Shown piece after piece: positions 1 to 7,972 of a stretch of DNA of 42,880 nucleotides. Source of the DNA: a virus. A program made the translations under genes and the position numbers. Within the stretch, counting starts at the first letter, position 1, and each line of letters begins with the position of its first letter. Under the pieces are notes generated by a model. The model saw only the letters and a program-made list of their open reading frames with translations. It was not told where the DNA came from and ran no database searches. The stretch covers positions 1 through 42,880 of the IMG/VR virus record IMGVR_UViG_3300048635_000074, one strand, 5' to 3'.

Positions 1-48
1 ACATCTAATATATTTTTTTTTTTTTTTTTTTTTTCTCTAATAAAGCCC
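1..48. repeat. Left copy of terminal near-repeat with T22 run
   Basis: The window opens with ACATCTAATATA, then 22 T, then CTC, then TAATAAAGCCC. The right end repeats this order at 42828-42875 with one substitution before the T run and a small difference after it. The most likely reading is that both are the same locus, with the assembly broken at a homopolymer. A true short direct repeat is the alternative. Confidence 0.75.
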
Positions 49-287
49 CTCCTTCTTTTGTCTACCCTTTGCCCAGCCAAAAGCTCCAAGTCTCTAACTG
101 TAAGCTTTCCAACGCAGTAATAGATACTATTTATATTGACATCTGTTTTTTCTACTAATACCTCTAAAAATCTCTGAGGGTTTGGTAGCCAAAATCTACC
201 ATTCCTATAAATCGCCTCTTTTACCATATATTCCTCTACATACAGTAGAGAGGCTAAAAGCGAACGCTTAAATCTCTCATATCTCAT
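1..287 (-). CDS. Hypothetical protein, 3' end cut by window edge
   Basis: An open frame runs from an ATG at 287 to position 1 without a stop, about 95 codons, so the C-terminus is missing. The start has a good Shine-Dalgarno (AGGA) inside the 3' end of the upstream ERF gene, whose stop lies 2 nt away, so the two are co-translated. The product starts MRYERFKRSLLASL, has a basic patch (KRRRGFIREK), then a lysine run encoded by the poly(A) stretch. If the window ends are joined, the frame continues for about 17 codons past the run and stops at a TAA just upstream of the 42.77 kb promoter. That supports both the gene and the circular join. I recognise no family. Confidence 0.6.
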   Translation of the reverse strand, partial: MRYERFKRSLLASLLYVEEYMVKEAIYRNGRFWLPNPQRFLEVLVEKTDVNINSIYYCVGKLTVRDLELLAGQRVDKRRRGFIREKKKKKKNILD

Positions 288-288
288 C

Positions 289-858
289 TTATTTTCCTAT
301 TTTCTTATTTAGAGCCTCGATTAGATTATCAAATTGAGACTGCGTTAAATCGTTAAGGCTCTTTACACCATAAGCATTTTTGATTTTGTCTCTATCACTC
401 CCAGCCTTTGAGATGAGAGCGTTCATTAAGCCCCTTTGTTTATCTGTCATTTTCCATTTTTGAGGTTGTTGTTTTGGTTTTTCACCACCGTCTGCATCTT
501 TTACATCATCTATGCAAAAGAGACCATTTAAGCAATATTTTCTAGCATAGCTAGAGGTAGCCCCTGTAATTTGGGACTCATCCATACCTTTTTTAGTCTG
601 AGCTTCCCTTGCAAAAGCCGTAGCCTCAGCTATTTTTTTGCCATTCTCATCATATATAGTAGCCGTTGCTTTCACATAGAAACGCTCCCCTATTACTTCT
701 ATACTATCAGAGATAATTAAGCTTAAACCCTCTTCTGTGAGTAAGGGCTTCACAGCCTCTAAAATATCCTCGAGGCTTCTATAATCATATTTTCCAAAGC
801 TATTATATTGAGCTTTGGGAACTTCTAATTTTGCTACTACTTTTTGTAATCTTTTCAT
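289..858 (-). CDS. erf: ERF-family single-strand annealing protein
   Basis: This 189-residue protein belongs to the ERF family of phage recombinases, which anneal complementary single strands during recombination and genome circularisation. The family signature is clear at about residues 90-110 (GMDESQITGATSSYARKY), followed by the LNGLFCIDD segment. The stretch before it (FYVKATATIYDENGKKIAEA) matches the family's beta strands. The last 60 residues (from MTDKQRGLMNALI) form a separate small helical domain after a short proline- and lysine-rich linker. It is the second-to-last gene of the leftward operon and overlaps the ribosome-binding site of the partial gene downstream. SSB, its usual partner, is encoded at 11.6 kb on the other arm. 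Confidence 0.88.
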   Translation of the reverse strand: MKRLQKVVAKLEVPKAQYNSFGKYDYRSLEDILEAVKPLLTEEGLSLIISDSIEVIGERFYVKATATIYDENGKKIAEATAFAREAQTKKGMDESQITGATSSYARKYCLNGLFCIDDVKDADGGEKPKQQPQKWKMTDKQRGLMNALISKAGSDRDKIKNAYGVKSLNDLTQSQFDNLIEALNKKIGK

Positions 859-928
859 TTATTTTTCCTTTTTTTTGTTTTTAGGGGCTCTCAGGGTAGC
901 CCCCCCTTAGCCCCACATTTGGTTATGC

Positions 929-1567
929 TTAGACTGTGTAAATGTCTTCTACGATACAGTCCACCACTCTATTTAAAATATCTGGATTGTTTAAAAGAAA
1001 CGATGCCGTATCTTTTCTAAACTCAATAAACCTTTTCTCTATGTATTGAGAATCCATAATTTCATTTGGATCTAAAACCTCTTTAAACTTGTAATAATCG
1101 ACCTTGTTAAAAGCATAAAGCACTACCAGTTTAAACCCTTGTTTTATCTCATCACTTCTCATTTGGTATCCTTTTTTTTTAGATTGACCACAGCACGATT
1201 TAAAGGGTCCCACTCTAAGCTCAAAGATAGACTCGATAATCTCTAAAAGACTATCTCTATCTTCTATTAAAGCTACTATCCCCCTATCTCCATTTGTAAC
1301 GAAAACGCACCTAGTTGTAAACGATACTATATAGTTTAAACCATTCTCAAATGTCCCTTGTTCTATGCTACCAATAGTAGTTTTCTTTTTTAGCTCATCA
1401 AATATCGCTTTTTTCTTTGCAATCTCCCCTATTAGAGCATAGTAAGTCTCATCAAGTGGTTCTTTGTTTTCAAATGGAAACTCATACTCTAAAAGCTCCC
1501 CAGTCTCCAAGAATGGAGTTTCTATGTATAGCTTTGCATTCTCTTGGATTTTATTAAATATATTCAT
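929..1567 (-). CDS. Hypothetical early protein, 212 aa
   Basis: I do not recognise a family. The protein is 212 residues, acidic in its N-terminal half, with a Cys-Cys pair in a short basic loop (SCCGQSKKKG, about residues 124-133) and helical, charged C-terminal residues. It sits between the Gp157-like gene and the ERF gene in the leftward early operon, so a recombination or replication accessory role is possible but unproven. Its ribosome-binding site belongs to the shared leader motif AAAGAAAAGGATA-N2-AAATG found before several minus-strand genes. That segment can pair with the candidate small RNA at 39.4 kb with a single mismatch over 20 nt. Confidence 0.7.
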   Translation of the reverse strand: MNIFNKIQENAKLYIETPFLETGELLEYEFPFENKEPLDETYYALIGEIAKKKAIFDELKKKTTIGSIEQGTFENGLNYIVSFTTRCVFVTNGDRGIVALIEDRDSLLEIIESIFELRVGPFKSCCGQSKKKGYQMRSDEIKQGFKLVVLYAFNKVDYYKFKEVLDPNEIMDSQYIEKRFIEFRKDTASFLLNNPDILNRVVDCIVEDIYTV

Positions 1568-1617
1568 TTGGTATCCTTTTCTTTAAATTGATTTACCCCC
1601 CATATAGGGGGCTTTTG

Positions 1618-2103
1618 CTATCTGATTGAGAATATCTCTTTTGCAACCGTTGGAACTTCAATATCTCCATTCTTCACAGCCTCTTTTAGCTTGGTTTTAT
1701 CCAGCTCTCTTTTTACTCTAAAATAATCATCTCCCAAACTTTGAGTATCTAGCTTTGTGTAGTCTATCTCTTTTCTTACACTTACACTAAATGTGAACTT
1801 TGGAGTCTTGAGCTTAAAATCACCACTCGCAACTAAAGCATCTTTTGCAAGTTCTTTAAGATATTTAGCTTTATTCTCTAAGCTCTTTTTTCTGGCTTGG
1901 AGTCGCTTAATCTCATCTGAGAGCATCTTAACATCGCTTTCAATACCTTTGACAATGTAAGCCGTCGATTCCAACTTCTCACTTAGCTTAGCTCCAATCT
2001 CTGAATATAGCTCATTTACAGCCTTTATATCCTCTGGGCTTTGAGCCTCTAAAAGTAAAGTCTGTAACGCAATAAATTCATTGCTGAGGTCGAATAAATT
2101 CAT
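1618..2103 (-). CDS. Gp157-like phage protein
   Basis: The 161-residue protein resembles the Siphovirus Gp157 family. The sequence shows an N-terminal helical region, a long coiled coil at about residues 55-95 (IKRLQARKKSLENKAKYLKE) and the typical C-terminal strand region with FKLKTPKFTFSV, followed by charged residues. Members are common in phage recombination modules next to ERF or RecT genes, as here. The molecular role is not settled; some relatives were linked to phage resistance in Streptococcus thermophilus. It is the first gene of the segment downstream of the promoter at 2.16 kb, with a 5' leader of about 50 nt. Confidence 0.75.
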   Translation of the reverse strand: MNLFDLSNEFIALQTLLLEAQSPEDIKAVNELYSEIGAKLSEKLESTAYIVKGIESDVKMLSDEIKRLQARKKSLENKAKYLKELAKDALVASGDFKLKTPKFTFSVSVRKEIDYTKLDTQSLGDDYFRVKRELDKTKLKEAVKNGDIEVPTVAKEIFSIR

Positions 2104-2158
2104 TTTATTTTCCTTTATATTTTTATATCTAAGTCGGTTTTCCCTCTTTAGATGTAAT

Positions 2159-2181
2159 ATTATAGCCTACACTCACTTAAA
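2159..2181 (-). promoter_or_regulatory. Promoter for Gp157-ERF operon (TTAAG-N11-TATAAT type)
   Basis: On the minus strand a TTTAAG element is followed 11 nt later by TATAAT, preceded by GGC. The same spacing and the GGC before the -10 recur at 3.93, 9.73 (TATACT), 39.22 and 42.77 kb (AAAG version). It lies about 55 nt upstream of the start at 2103 and just inside the end region of the methyltransferase gene spacer. Confidence 0.65.
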
Positions 2182-2203
2182 TATTCCTTAAATATGGCTA
2201 TTC

Positions 2204-3898
2204 TTACGGTTTTTTTTGTAAGAGTTTTTGAGTCTTGACGATATGCTCTAAAACTCCAATCAAGACTCCATAATTTGGAGTATCGATACCCATATCTCTT
2301 TTAGCGTCCTCTCTGCTGTGTATCCAGCCTTTAAGCCTTGCAAATTCTACATTTAGAGTATCCATTATCTTTTTATTTATATTGATATGGACATTTCCAT
2401 TTTTGAAAAACTTCACTCTAAAGGCTATATCTCCATCTGTGGTTACCAGTTTGCCGTGGTAATAAGTTCCATTAATTAGATATTGATAGCCATAATCAAC
2501 TTCAAAAACATCTTCAACTTTTCCAATAGTTGTTTTAGCTCCTTTTCTCAGTCTGATTTTAGAGTAGTCTTTTTTGAGGTGGTATCGATACTCTCTATTA
2601 GCCTCTATTTCTACAAAACTATAGTCCTCTAACTCCCTATCTGTTACCACCCAACCCATAGTATAGAGTATTGTCTTAATATCTCTTATCAATCTTTTAC
2701 CACTCTCAGAGAGTGTAAGACCTCGGAAGTTGCACCTCGAATATGATCCTTCTATTACTATCCTATTTGTGAGGTAGTAGTGGGTGCTTTTCTGTATGGA
2801 TTCCCAGCGAGTGTTACAATCGTATATATTTTTGGTGCTTTTGAAACTCTTTATATTCTTTTGAGAAAACATCTCATCAAAGAGCGTAATTAATTGTTTA
2901 TCTTTGTATTTATTTGCCTTTTCTACAAAATGTTTAGCTATCATATAGATATTTTTTTCTGTAAAGTCGATACTATCCCTATATTCCATAGTCTCCCAAA
3001 TCCTATTGATAGAATTTTGAGTTAGATAGCGTCTTATCGAATCCAGCTTTTCAAACGCACCCCTCCAATAGTTACGCTTTAGCTCTTTTATTTTCTCATA
3101 AAATGCCTTTTGAAAGGTCTCTTTTTTGATGCCAATCTCTTTTAATGTTTTAGTTCCTATTTTTCCTATGGCTCGGTATGCTATTATCATCTCATTAAGT
3201 TCTTTTTCGTATAGGACCACCAAATCCTTTATACCCTTACCTACTATTTCGGTATTATGCTCACCCTCTAAATCCTCAATATCTGAAAATATAAACCTAT
3301 CAAAAAATAAATCCTTAGAGTCGATCGATTCTATCCCATCTAATCGGATTCTAACTATCTCTATTTTGGCTCTGGCTTTTCTATCTCCCTCTGAGAAGTC
3401 ATCTAATAGAATACTTTTTACATCCCTATCCTTTACACCTCTATCTCTAAGTGCATCTTGTAGTCTCCCATTCTTACGCCACCGCTGAGGTATAATGAGA
3501 TATACTATAGCGTTTGATTCTGTGATTATCTTTTCTACCCATTCGATATATTCACTATAAGGTGGATTACAGAAAACTATATCAGCTCTCTTATCCAATA
3601 GACTCTCTTTTAGGAAATCACTACCTATTACTGGTATCCCCTCGCTCCATAATTTGCTAATCATAAGCTCCGATTTTTCAATAGCTAAAAGCTCCCCTAC
3701 TCTATCACTACCGTTGCTTATTGCCTTTCCAACCCTGCCGTCCCCAGCTCCAATTTCTAAAACGGTGCAATTCGATACCCTCTTATCAGCTAGAAGTGAT
3801 GAGACATCACAAACTACCGCATCTATCATCTTCTGAGTGGTTGGATACCATTCAAAATCTTGATTAGCCCTTTTGAGGTCCTTTACTATTACTTGCAT
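2204..3898 (-). CDS. DNA methyltransferase with C-terminal DUF4942
   Basis: The 564-residue protein has two parts. Residues about 1-200 form a class I SAM-dependent methyltransferase: the SAM-binding loop VLEIGAGDGRVG at about 46-57 and the catalytic NPPY in IVFCNPPYSEY at about 107-117, as in amino (N6-adenine or N4-cytosine) DNA methyltransferases. The C-terminal region, roughly 240-560, resembles DUF4942, with the typical ending of a KNGNVHI segment and FARLKGWI. Phage proteins with this combination are thought to modify phage DNA, perhaps as defence against restriction; the target base is inferred only. No restriction enzyme gene is nearby. It has its own promoter at 3.93 kb. Its start region has the shared AAAGAAAAGGATA leader, a 21-nt match to the candidate small RNA. 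Confidence 0.85.
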   Translation of the reverse strand: MQVIVKDLKRANQDFEWYPTTQKMIDAVVCDVSSLLADKRVSNCTVLEIGAGDGRVGKAISNGSDRVGELLAIEKSELMISKLWSEGIPVIGSDFLKESLLDKRADIVFCNPPYSEYIEWVEKIITESNAIVYLIIPQRWRKNGRLQDALRDRGVKDRDVKSILLDDFSEGDRKARAKIEIVRIRLDGIESIDSKDLFFDRFIFSDIEDLEGEHNTEIVGKGIKDLVVLYEKELNEMIIAYRAIGKIGTKTLKEIGIKKETFQKAFYEKIKELKRNYWRGAFEKLDSIRRYLTQNSINRIWETMEYRDSIDFTEKNIYMIAKHFVEKANKYKDKQLITLFDEMFSQKNIKSFKSTKNIYDCNTRWESIQKSTHYYLTNRIVIEGSYSRCNFRGLTLSESGKRLIRDIKTILYTMGWVVTDRELEDYSFVEIEANREYRYHLKKDYSKIRLRKGAKTTIGKVEDVFEVDYGYQYLINGTYYHGKLVTTDGDIAFRVKFFKNGNVHININKKIMDTLNVEFARLKGWIHSREDAKRDMGIDTPNYGVLIGVLEHIVKTQKLLQKKP

Positions 3899-3924
3899 TT
3901 CATATCCTTTTCTTTGTATGCGGT

Positions 3925-3947
3925 ATTATAGCCACTTTTGGCTTAAT
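3925..3947 (-). promoter_or_regulatory. Promoter for methyltransferase gene with operator-like inverted repeat
   Basis: On the minus strand ATTAAG is followed after 11 nt by TATAAT. Overlapping the spacer is a perfect inverted repeat AGCCA-N4-TGGCT ending at the -10 box. Related AGC-N8-GCT symmetry occurs at the 9.73, 39.22 and 42.77 kb promoters, which suggests either a promoter consensus or a shared regulator site. Confidence 0.65.
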
Positions 3948-3981
3948 CTAATCTAAAAACACTTACAATATCACTATTCTT

Positions 3982-5079
3982 TTATGTTTTCGGCATTTCA
4001 TACACCACCTCTACGGCTTCGCTACTCTCATCTTCTCTCTTTTTTCTCACAACTGAAGCTATCCTTTTCACTTTCAGCTCATACTCATCATCTGTATATA
4101 CCGTCCTATCCTCTACCATACGCTTCGGGATTGTGATGGTGAAATTTTTCTCATCTATCCTATTTTTGATTATCGATAGCAACCTCGCATCTTCTCTATA
4201 TATGAAGTTTCCAGTTTGTGGGTCTTTTTTTGGTCTCTGAGGCGTTGCCATTATCTTCTCTTTTGAGAGAAACATTACATAATCAGCCATATATTGGAGA
4301 GCGTTACCGTTTTTTAGGTATAGCCCTCCCTCTTTTTCTGTGGTTTGGGAAACTTGAGCTATTAGGTAGATATTTATTTCCAATTGAGAGGCTAGTTTAC
4401 TTAGCTCTTTTGAGATATATTTCCAACTATCCACCTCTTTTGATGTGTGTATCCCTTTCACTTCTATGTTCATTATAGAATCTATCGCTATATGTCTTAC
4501 ACCCATTGCAGAGAGTAACTTTATCTCTATCTTAATCTCGTCTAAGCTCCTATCTCCTAAGTAGATTTTAATATTCTTACTATTCATAATCGCTCTATAC
4601 TTTAAAAGATTATCCCTCGCTTTCATTTTTCCCATCTCAAAATTGAAAAAAGCGACCTTGTTTTTTCTACTCAGAAAAGAAATAAGCCGCATAAAGAAAT
4701 TTGTTTTCCCAGCCCCTGAAACCCCAGCTAAAATAATCAGATTGGAGTGCCCACCTAAACCGTATCTCCTATCTATCACACGCCCCTTTTCGTCTGTGAT
4801 TTCCTGCTCCAAATACGCATCTAATAAGGGGATGCCAGTATAGACTTTTGGAACTTCAGGCTCGTTTTCCAACTGTTCAAGAAAATCATTAAAATCTATA
4901 GATTTTGCCCTTCTAGTCGATGAATCTATCATATCTAGAAGTTTAGCTCTCAGCTCGAGGTATTCCTTTTCTATTTTTCTCGCTTTTTCAAAATTCTCCT
5001 CACCCTCTAAGGTCGTTATCTCTTTTTTTAGCTTATTTGTAGTCTCTATCAGCTCACTCATCACTGTATTACTTCTCAT
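3982..5079 (-). CDS. Replicative helicase, RecA/DnaB-fold ATPase
   Basis: The 365-residue protein has a DnaB-type RecA-fold ATPase core. A Walker A motif lies at about 119-126 (GVSGAGKTN) and a Walker B-like strand at about 195-202 (RHIAIDSI). A glutamine-rich later motif (IYLIAQVSQ) matches the switch strand of DnaB-like ATPases, and there is a basic C-terminus. Residues about 10-55 form a charged coiled coil resembling a UVR motif in place of the usual DnaB N-terminal domain, which is unusual. It is likely the phage helicase for replication. The start at 5079 has a GGAGG site 6 nt upstream and overlaps the previous gene by 11 bp, so the two are translationally coupled. Confidence 0.8.
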   Translation of the reverse strand: MRSNTVMSELIETTNKLKKEITTLEGEENFEKARKIEKEYLELRAKLLDMIDSSTRRAKSIDFNDFLEQLENEPEVPKVYTGIPLLDAYLEQEITDEKGRVIDRRYGLGGHSNLIILAGVSGAGKTNFFMRLISFLSRKNKVAFFNFEMGKMKARDNLLKYRAIMNSKNIKIYLGDRSLDEIKIEIKLLSAMGVRHIAIDSIMNIEVKGIHTSKEVDSWKYISKELSKLASQLEINIYLIAQVSQTTEKEGGLYLKNGNALQYMADYVMFLSKEKIMATPQRPKKDPQTGNFIYREDARLLSIIKNRIDEKNFTITIPKRMVEDRTVYTDDEYELKVKRIASVVRKKREDESSEAVEVVYEMPKT

Positions 5080-5695
5080 TCCATACCTCCATTACTTTAA
5101 TTTGTATTAATTTTCTTAAATAATACTCCAATGTCTCAAAATCCCCATAATATGGAACAGTCAAAATATCTAAAACTCTATCTTGTTGATGAGGTGTAAG
5201 CTTTAGCCCCCAGTTTTCAATCAAATCTAAAACTACTGTAGATTTTAACCCCTTTTTAAGAATCTTGTTAATCGCCTCCACTATAGCCACTCTCTCAGCT
5301 GTAGAAAACCAATGTATAGATAGAGGCTCGGAATGCCCAATGAATAGGTATCCAGCTATTACAATATTCTCTATAGCCTCAATGGACGGTTTCAATCTGT
5401 GGGGATTTTTGCGAAAGTCATTAGTTGATATTTTCTTAATTTTTCTATAGATATTCACCTCTCTGAGCGTCTCTCCTACCAAAGGGAAAACACCTAAATC
5501 TACACCATACTCAAACGGTATCAGGGGTAAAGTATATGGTGCATCTTCTAGTCTAGATGCTATTACCTTAGCCAGAGGTTGGTCAAAATAATCGAATAGC
5601 GTCCAGTCAAGGGTGTTGACACCTTTCACCTCATCTAAATTCCAAATATAGGTCTCCAATAGCGAAGCTGAAACTGCGTAGTTTTCCCACAGCAT
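5069..5695 (-). CDS. Hypothetical protein coupled to helicase, possible loader or partner
   Basis: No family is recognised for this 208-residue protein. It is rich in aromatic residues in the first half and helical in the second (LKLTPHQQDRVLDILTVPYYG near residue 165). It overlaps the helicase gene by 11 bp. Such tight coupling often joins proteins of one complex, so a helicase-loading or N-terminal-domain substitute role is a reasonable inference, not evidence. Upstream lies the fourth structured leader RNA (5.79-5.94 kb) with a broken small ORF between, so expression of the replication genes may depend on that RNA. Confidence 0.65.
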   Translation of the reverse strand: MLWENYAVSASLLETYIWNLDEVKGVNTLDWTLFDYFDQPLAKVIASRLEDAPYTLPLIPFEYGVDLGVFPLVGETLREVNIYRKIKKISTNDFRKNPHRLKPSIEAIENIVIAGYLFIGHSEPLSIHWFSTAERVAIVEAINKILKKGLKSTVVLDLIENWGLKLTPHQQDRVLDILTVPYYGDFETLEYYLRKLIQIKVMEVWNEK

Positions 5696-5698
5696 TAA

Positions 5699-5786
5699 AT
5701 ACTCCTTAATTCTTCTACTAAGGCTTTAACGCCATGTCTTTTCTCAAAATCTCTTTACCATTGAGACTAATCATTTCTCTTTGCAT
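5699..5786 (-). pseudogene. Short broken ORF after leader RNA L4
   Basis: From an ATG at 5786 a 22-codon ORF begins MQREMISLNGKEIL and stops at 5718. A second frame running through the same stretch is open to a TAA near 5700 and ends with a protein-like tail (KRHGVKALVEELRSI). A single frame change at the AGAAAAG stretch would join the two. In the other three leader copies a full antirepressor gene starts at this position, so this may be a decayed remnant. A small leader peptide is the alternative. No known domain is long enough to identify. Confidence 0.4.
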
Positions 5787-5792
5787 AATCAC

Positions 5793-5942
5793 ACTTGACA
5801 GCTTGAAATTTGATTTTCTTTAAAGTGTGAGTGAGTCGTGAAGATGTCAAGCTTTACGGACTCTAAAACACTTAGAAAGGTAGCAGTCCGAGGGTGCTTG
5901 ACAAACCCAAAGCTACCTTACTAAATGCTCTAAAACTCAATT
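5793..5942 (-). ncRNA. Structured leader RNA L4 (double-pseudoknot family)
   Basis: The RNA follows a -10 box at 5949-5954. Helices on the minus strand are: basal stem 5935-5921/5875-5861 (15 bp with several G-U pairs); U-U mismatch; stem 5919-5912/5884-5877 (AAGGTAGC/GCTACCTT, 8 bp); hairpin GGGT/ACCC at 5908-5905/5895-5892; loop pairing GTCAAGC 5902-5896 with GCTTGAC 5852-5846; and CGGACT 5890-5885 with AGTCCG 5862-5857. Competing strands GTCAAG (5799-5794) and TCAAGC (5806-5801) lie just before the first ATG. The layout equals the leaders at 26.8, 27.8 and 30.6 kb, with the AGGU/ACCU hairpin changed to GGGU/ACCC, a compensatory change. The downstream ORF here is broken. Confidence 0.7.
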
Positions 5943-6012
5943 ACTGTGATTATATGATAGCTTGAAATGGATTTTAACAACCAAGCTACAACGGCATTAT
6001 ACCACAAAAGAT

Positions 6013-7119
6013 TTAACTACCTCTTAAAAACTCCTCTGTTTTGTCATAAAAGTTCAAATCGTCATCTGAGAGAAGGTAATCCATCCCATCTAATATAGTG
6101 AGTCTGCAATCCCAAAATCTTCTAATATCTACATCTGAATACCCACCCCTACGAAGTAGCCTTACTACTCCACCGTTCACATCGGATAGATTTACCTCTA
6201 TTTTAGTCGTATTTCCATTTTGTGGCGTTGATGCTGTATTGGTATGGGTCGGCATCTGGTTTGCGTTTCTCGTGGACGCTGGGGGGCTTTGGGGGGCTTC
6301 TTTCCTCTTTGATGTATCCATTCTCCTTAAATCCTTATCTGTCTTAGAAGACTTACTAAGCTCTACAGACTTATCTCTTTGCTGTTTAGGAGGTGAGACC
6401 TCCTCTCTTTGACTCTCTAATCTTCTCTCAAGTTCCGTAAGCAAAAAGAAATTCAATCTCTTAGCGTAATTTCTCTCTTCAGCAATATAACACGCGTAAG
6501 CGTTAGCCAACTCTTCTATATTTAGGTTGTCTTCTAGCTTTTGAAGCTCTTCAAAGTATTTTACAGTCTCCTCAGTCTGATTTACCTTTGCTTTGTATCT
6601 TAATAGCCTCTTCTCTTCAAGACCTTTGAGTATCAGACTGCGTAGATGCTGAAACTTCGATTTTTCTTTTTTATTTATTTTTTCTATCTTAGATGTAGTC
6701 TTAGATGTAGTCTTAGTAATAGTTTCGGGAATTTCCCTAAACTGTGATTGTGAATTTCCCAAATCTGACTGTTGGGTTTCGCCAACACTACTTTTCTTAG
6801 AAATACCCTCAAGTGCCTCTTTGTATGCAATCCAATCTATGGTATACCAAGTTTTCGCTGGAATACCTTTTCTCTCAATGATGATAAAATCAAGCTTTTT
6901 GATTGTTTTTTTTGCACTTCTAAGCTCATCTGTGGTTAATTGGGTCTCCTCTTTAATCTCGCTGTCTGTCTTGTAGAATGAGTCTTTGATGCTAAACCAA
7001 TACATCAACTGGCTAAGTAGAACTGCACCTGTGAGGCTTCCTGTTATTTTTCTATAAACTGGATAGTATGCAATCGGTCGCTGATTCAATTCTCTTAATA
7101 TGTCTGCACTAAAACTCAT
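6013..7119 (-). CDS. Replication initiator, winged-helix (lambda O-like role)
   Basis: The 368-residue protein starts with a winged helix domain at about residues 20-115, typical of phage replication proteins (LSQLMYWF, then FYKTDSEIKEETQLTTDELR, then an I-ERKG-PAKTWY wing). A Lys-rich segment follows, then a helical middle, then a low-complexity Pro/Ser/Thr linker (about 245-300) and a small C-terminal domain (VVRLLRRGGYSDVDIRRFW) that may contact the helicase or loader. Its start overlaps the stop of the Rha gene (ATGA). In lambda the origin lies inside the O gene. Here the 12-bp tandem repeat at 6688-6711 is the only obvious candidate, and it is weak. Confidence 0.75.
   Translation of the reverse strand: MSFSADILRELNQRPIAYYPVYRKITGSLTGAVLLSQLMYWFSIKDSFYKTDSEIKEETQLTTDELRSAKKTIKKLDFIIIERKGIPAKTWYTIDWIAYKEALEGISKKSSVGETQQSDLGNSQSQFREIPETITKTTSKTTSKIEKINKKEKSKFQHLRSLILKGLEEKRLLRYKAKVNQTEETVKYFEELQKLEDNLNIEELANAYACYIAEERNYAKRLNFFLLTELERRLESQREEVSPPKQQRDKSVELSKSSKTDKDLRRMDTSKRKEAPQSPPASTRNANQMPTHTNTASTPQNGNTTKIEVNLSDVNGGVVRLLRRGGYSDVDIRRFWDCRLTILDGMDYLLSDDDLNFYDKTEEFLRGS
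6688..6711. repeat. 12-bp tandem repeat inside initiator gene
   Basis: CTTAGATGTAGT is repeated twice back to back, followed by CTTAG of a third unit. In the protein it encodes TTSK repeats. It may be only a coding repeat; an iteron role at an internal origin, as in lambda, is speculative. Confidence 0.5.
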
Positions 7120-7880
7120 TTTAGCTCCTTTGGTTTATCGATTAAAATAATATCTGCAAACTCTAAAAGCTTATCTTTTGCCTTTTCATAGATACTCTTA
7201 TAATGAGTGCCTTTTTTCATTTCTCTCTCTATTAGGTCGCTTACGATTTTCTCAGCTAAAAAGAGTTGATGGAGCTGGAACATATCTAAGGCATCTCTGA
7301 CTTTGTTGGTCTTGTCTTTAGCTTGGAGTAGCTTTAGAGCTTTATATGTGGCATTTGTGAAGTGCTTATAGTAGAACTTGGCATTTTTTGAACCTTGCGA
7401 GGTTGCATACTCTACAAACTCTTTTATCGTATCAGTCTCTAGTCTTCTAGCAATCTTACCCTGCTCTCTTAACTGTCTCCACTCCTCACTTTGACTATTG
7501 AGTAATTTTTGTTGCATCAACTCAAAAGCATCTATAAATAGCTGTCTAGTGATAAAGAGTCTCTTTTTAGCCTCTAAGTTTTTAGGTGTCGATATTTCCA
7601 TTAGTAGAGTAGTAAAGCCTCTTTGGGTGAGTAGGTATTTTGGGTATTTCCTCTTTTTTGAGTCTCTGTAAGAGGATAAAATTATATGATTTTTGATTGG
7701 ACGGAAATTCGGCTGATTGAGTTTATCACTAAGTTCTAAAATATCTTTACATTTTTCTAATATATGTTTATGTCTTATTCCAAATCTCTTAGCAAAAATA
7801 AGAGTATCAGTGATTGGAATCTGTTTACCTTGTAGCTTTTTAGTTGTAACTAAGGTTTCTTTTGGTATAATTGTATCCAT
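7116..7880 (-). CDS. rha: Rha-family phage regulatory protein
   Basis: The 254-residue protein has the Rha domain in its first ~115 residues: the segment FGIRHKHILEKCKDIL near 33-48, then NHIILSSYRDSKKRKYPKYL and LTQRGFTTLLM. Rha proteins are phage regulators that interfere with growth of hosts lacking IHF in P22-type phages and behave like antirepressors. The C-terminal half is helical and unrelated to the well-known ORF6N or KilAC tails. It is first in an operon with the initiator gene (4-bp overlap). A hairpin holds its ribosome-binding site and a TATAAT box lies 44 nt upstream of the start. Confidence 0.75.
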   Translation of the reverse strand: MDTIIPKETLVTTKKLQGKQIPITDTLIFAKRFGIRHKHILEKCKDILELSDKLNQPNFRPIKNHIILSSYRDSKKRKYPKYLLTQRGFTTLLMEISTPKNLEAKKRLFITRQLFIDAFELMQQKLLNSQSEEWRQLREQGKIARRLETDTIKEFVEYATSQGSKNAKFYYKHFTNATYKALKLLQAKDKTNKVRDALDMFQLHQLFLAEKIVSDLIEREMKKGTHYKSIYEKAKDKLLEFADIILIDKPKELK

Positions 7881-7929
7881 AGGGTATCTCCTTATAATTT
7901 ATTTTTTTTTTTCGATACCCTATATTATA
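7881..7929 (-). promoter_or_regulatory. Promoter and RBS hairpin of rha
   Basis: A TATAAT at 7924-7929 (minus) is followed by AGGGTATC (7921-7914), which pairs perfectly with GATACCCT (7888-7881), directly touching the ATG at 7880. The 25-nt loop is A-rich and carries the Shine-Dalgarno AAGGAG at its 3' edge. The predicted transcript start falls inside or next to the 5' arm, so the hairpin is partial or complete depending on the exact start. This could tune translation or protect the 5' end. Confidence 0.55.
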
Positions 7930-7972
7930 TCTAATTAGGGATTAATAATAGCTTTAACTGCTTAAATCTTCT

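Noticed and set aside
3126-3488. Plus-strand ORFs inside the methyltransferase and other minus-strand genes
   Set aside because: They are Ser/Leu-rich shadow frames opposite well-supported proteins and lack ribosome-binding sites.
6688-6711. Iterons of a replication origin
   Set aside because: Only two full units are present, and they encode a simple TTSK repeat; kept as a repeat without an origin call.
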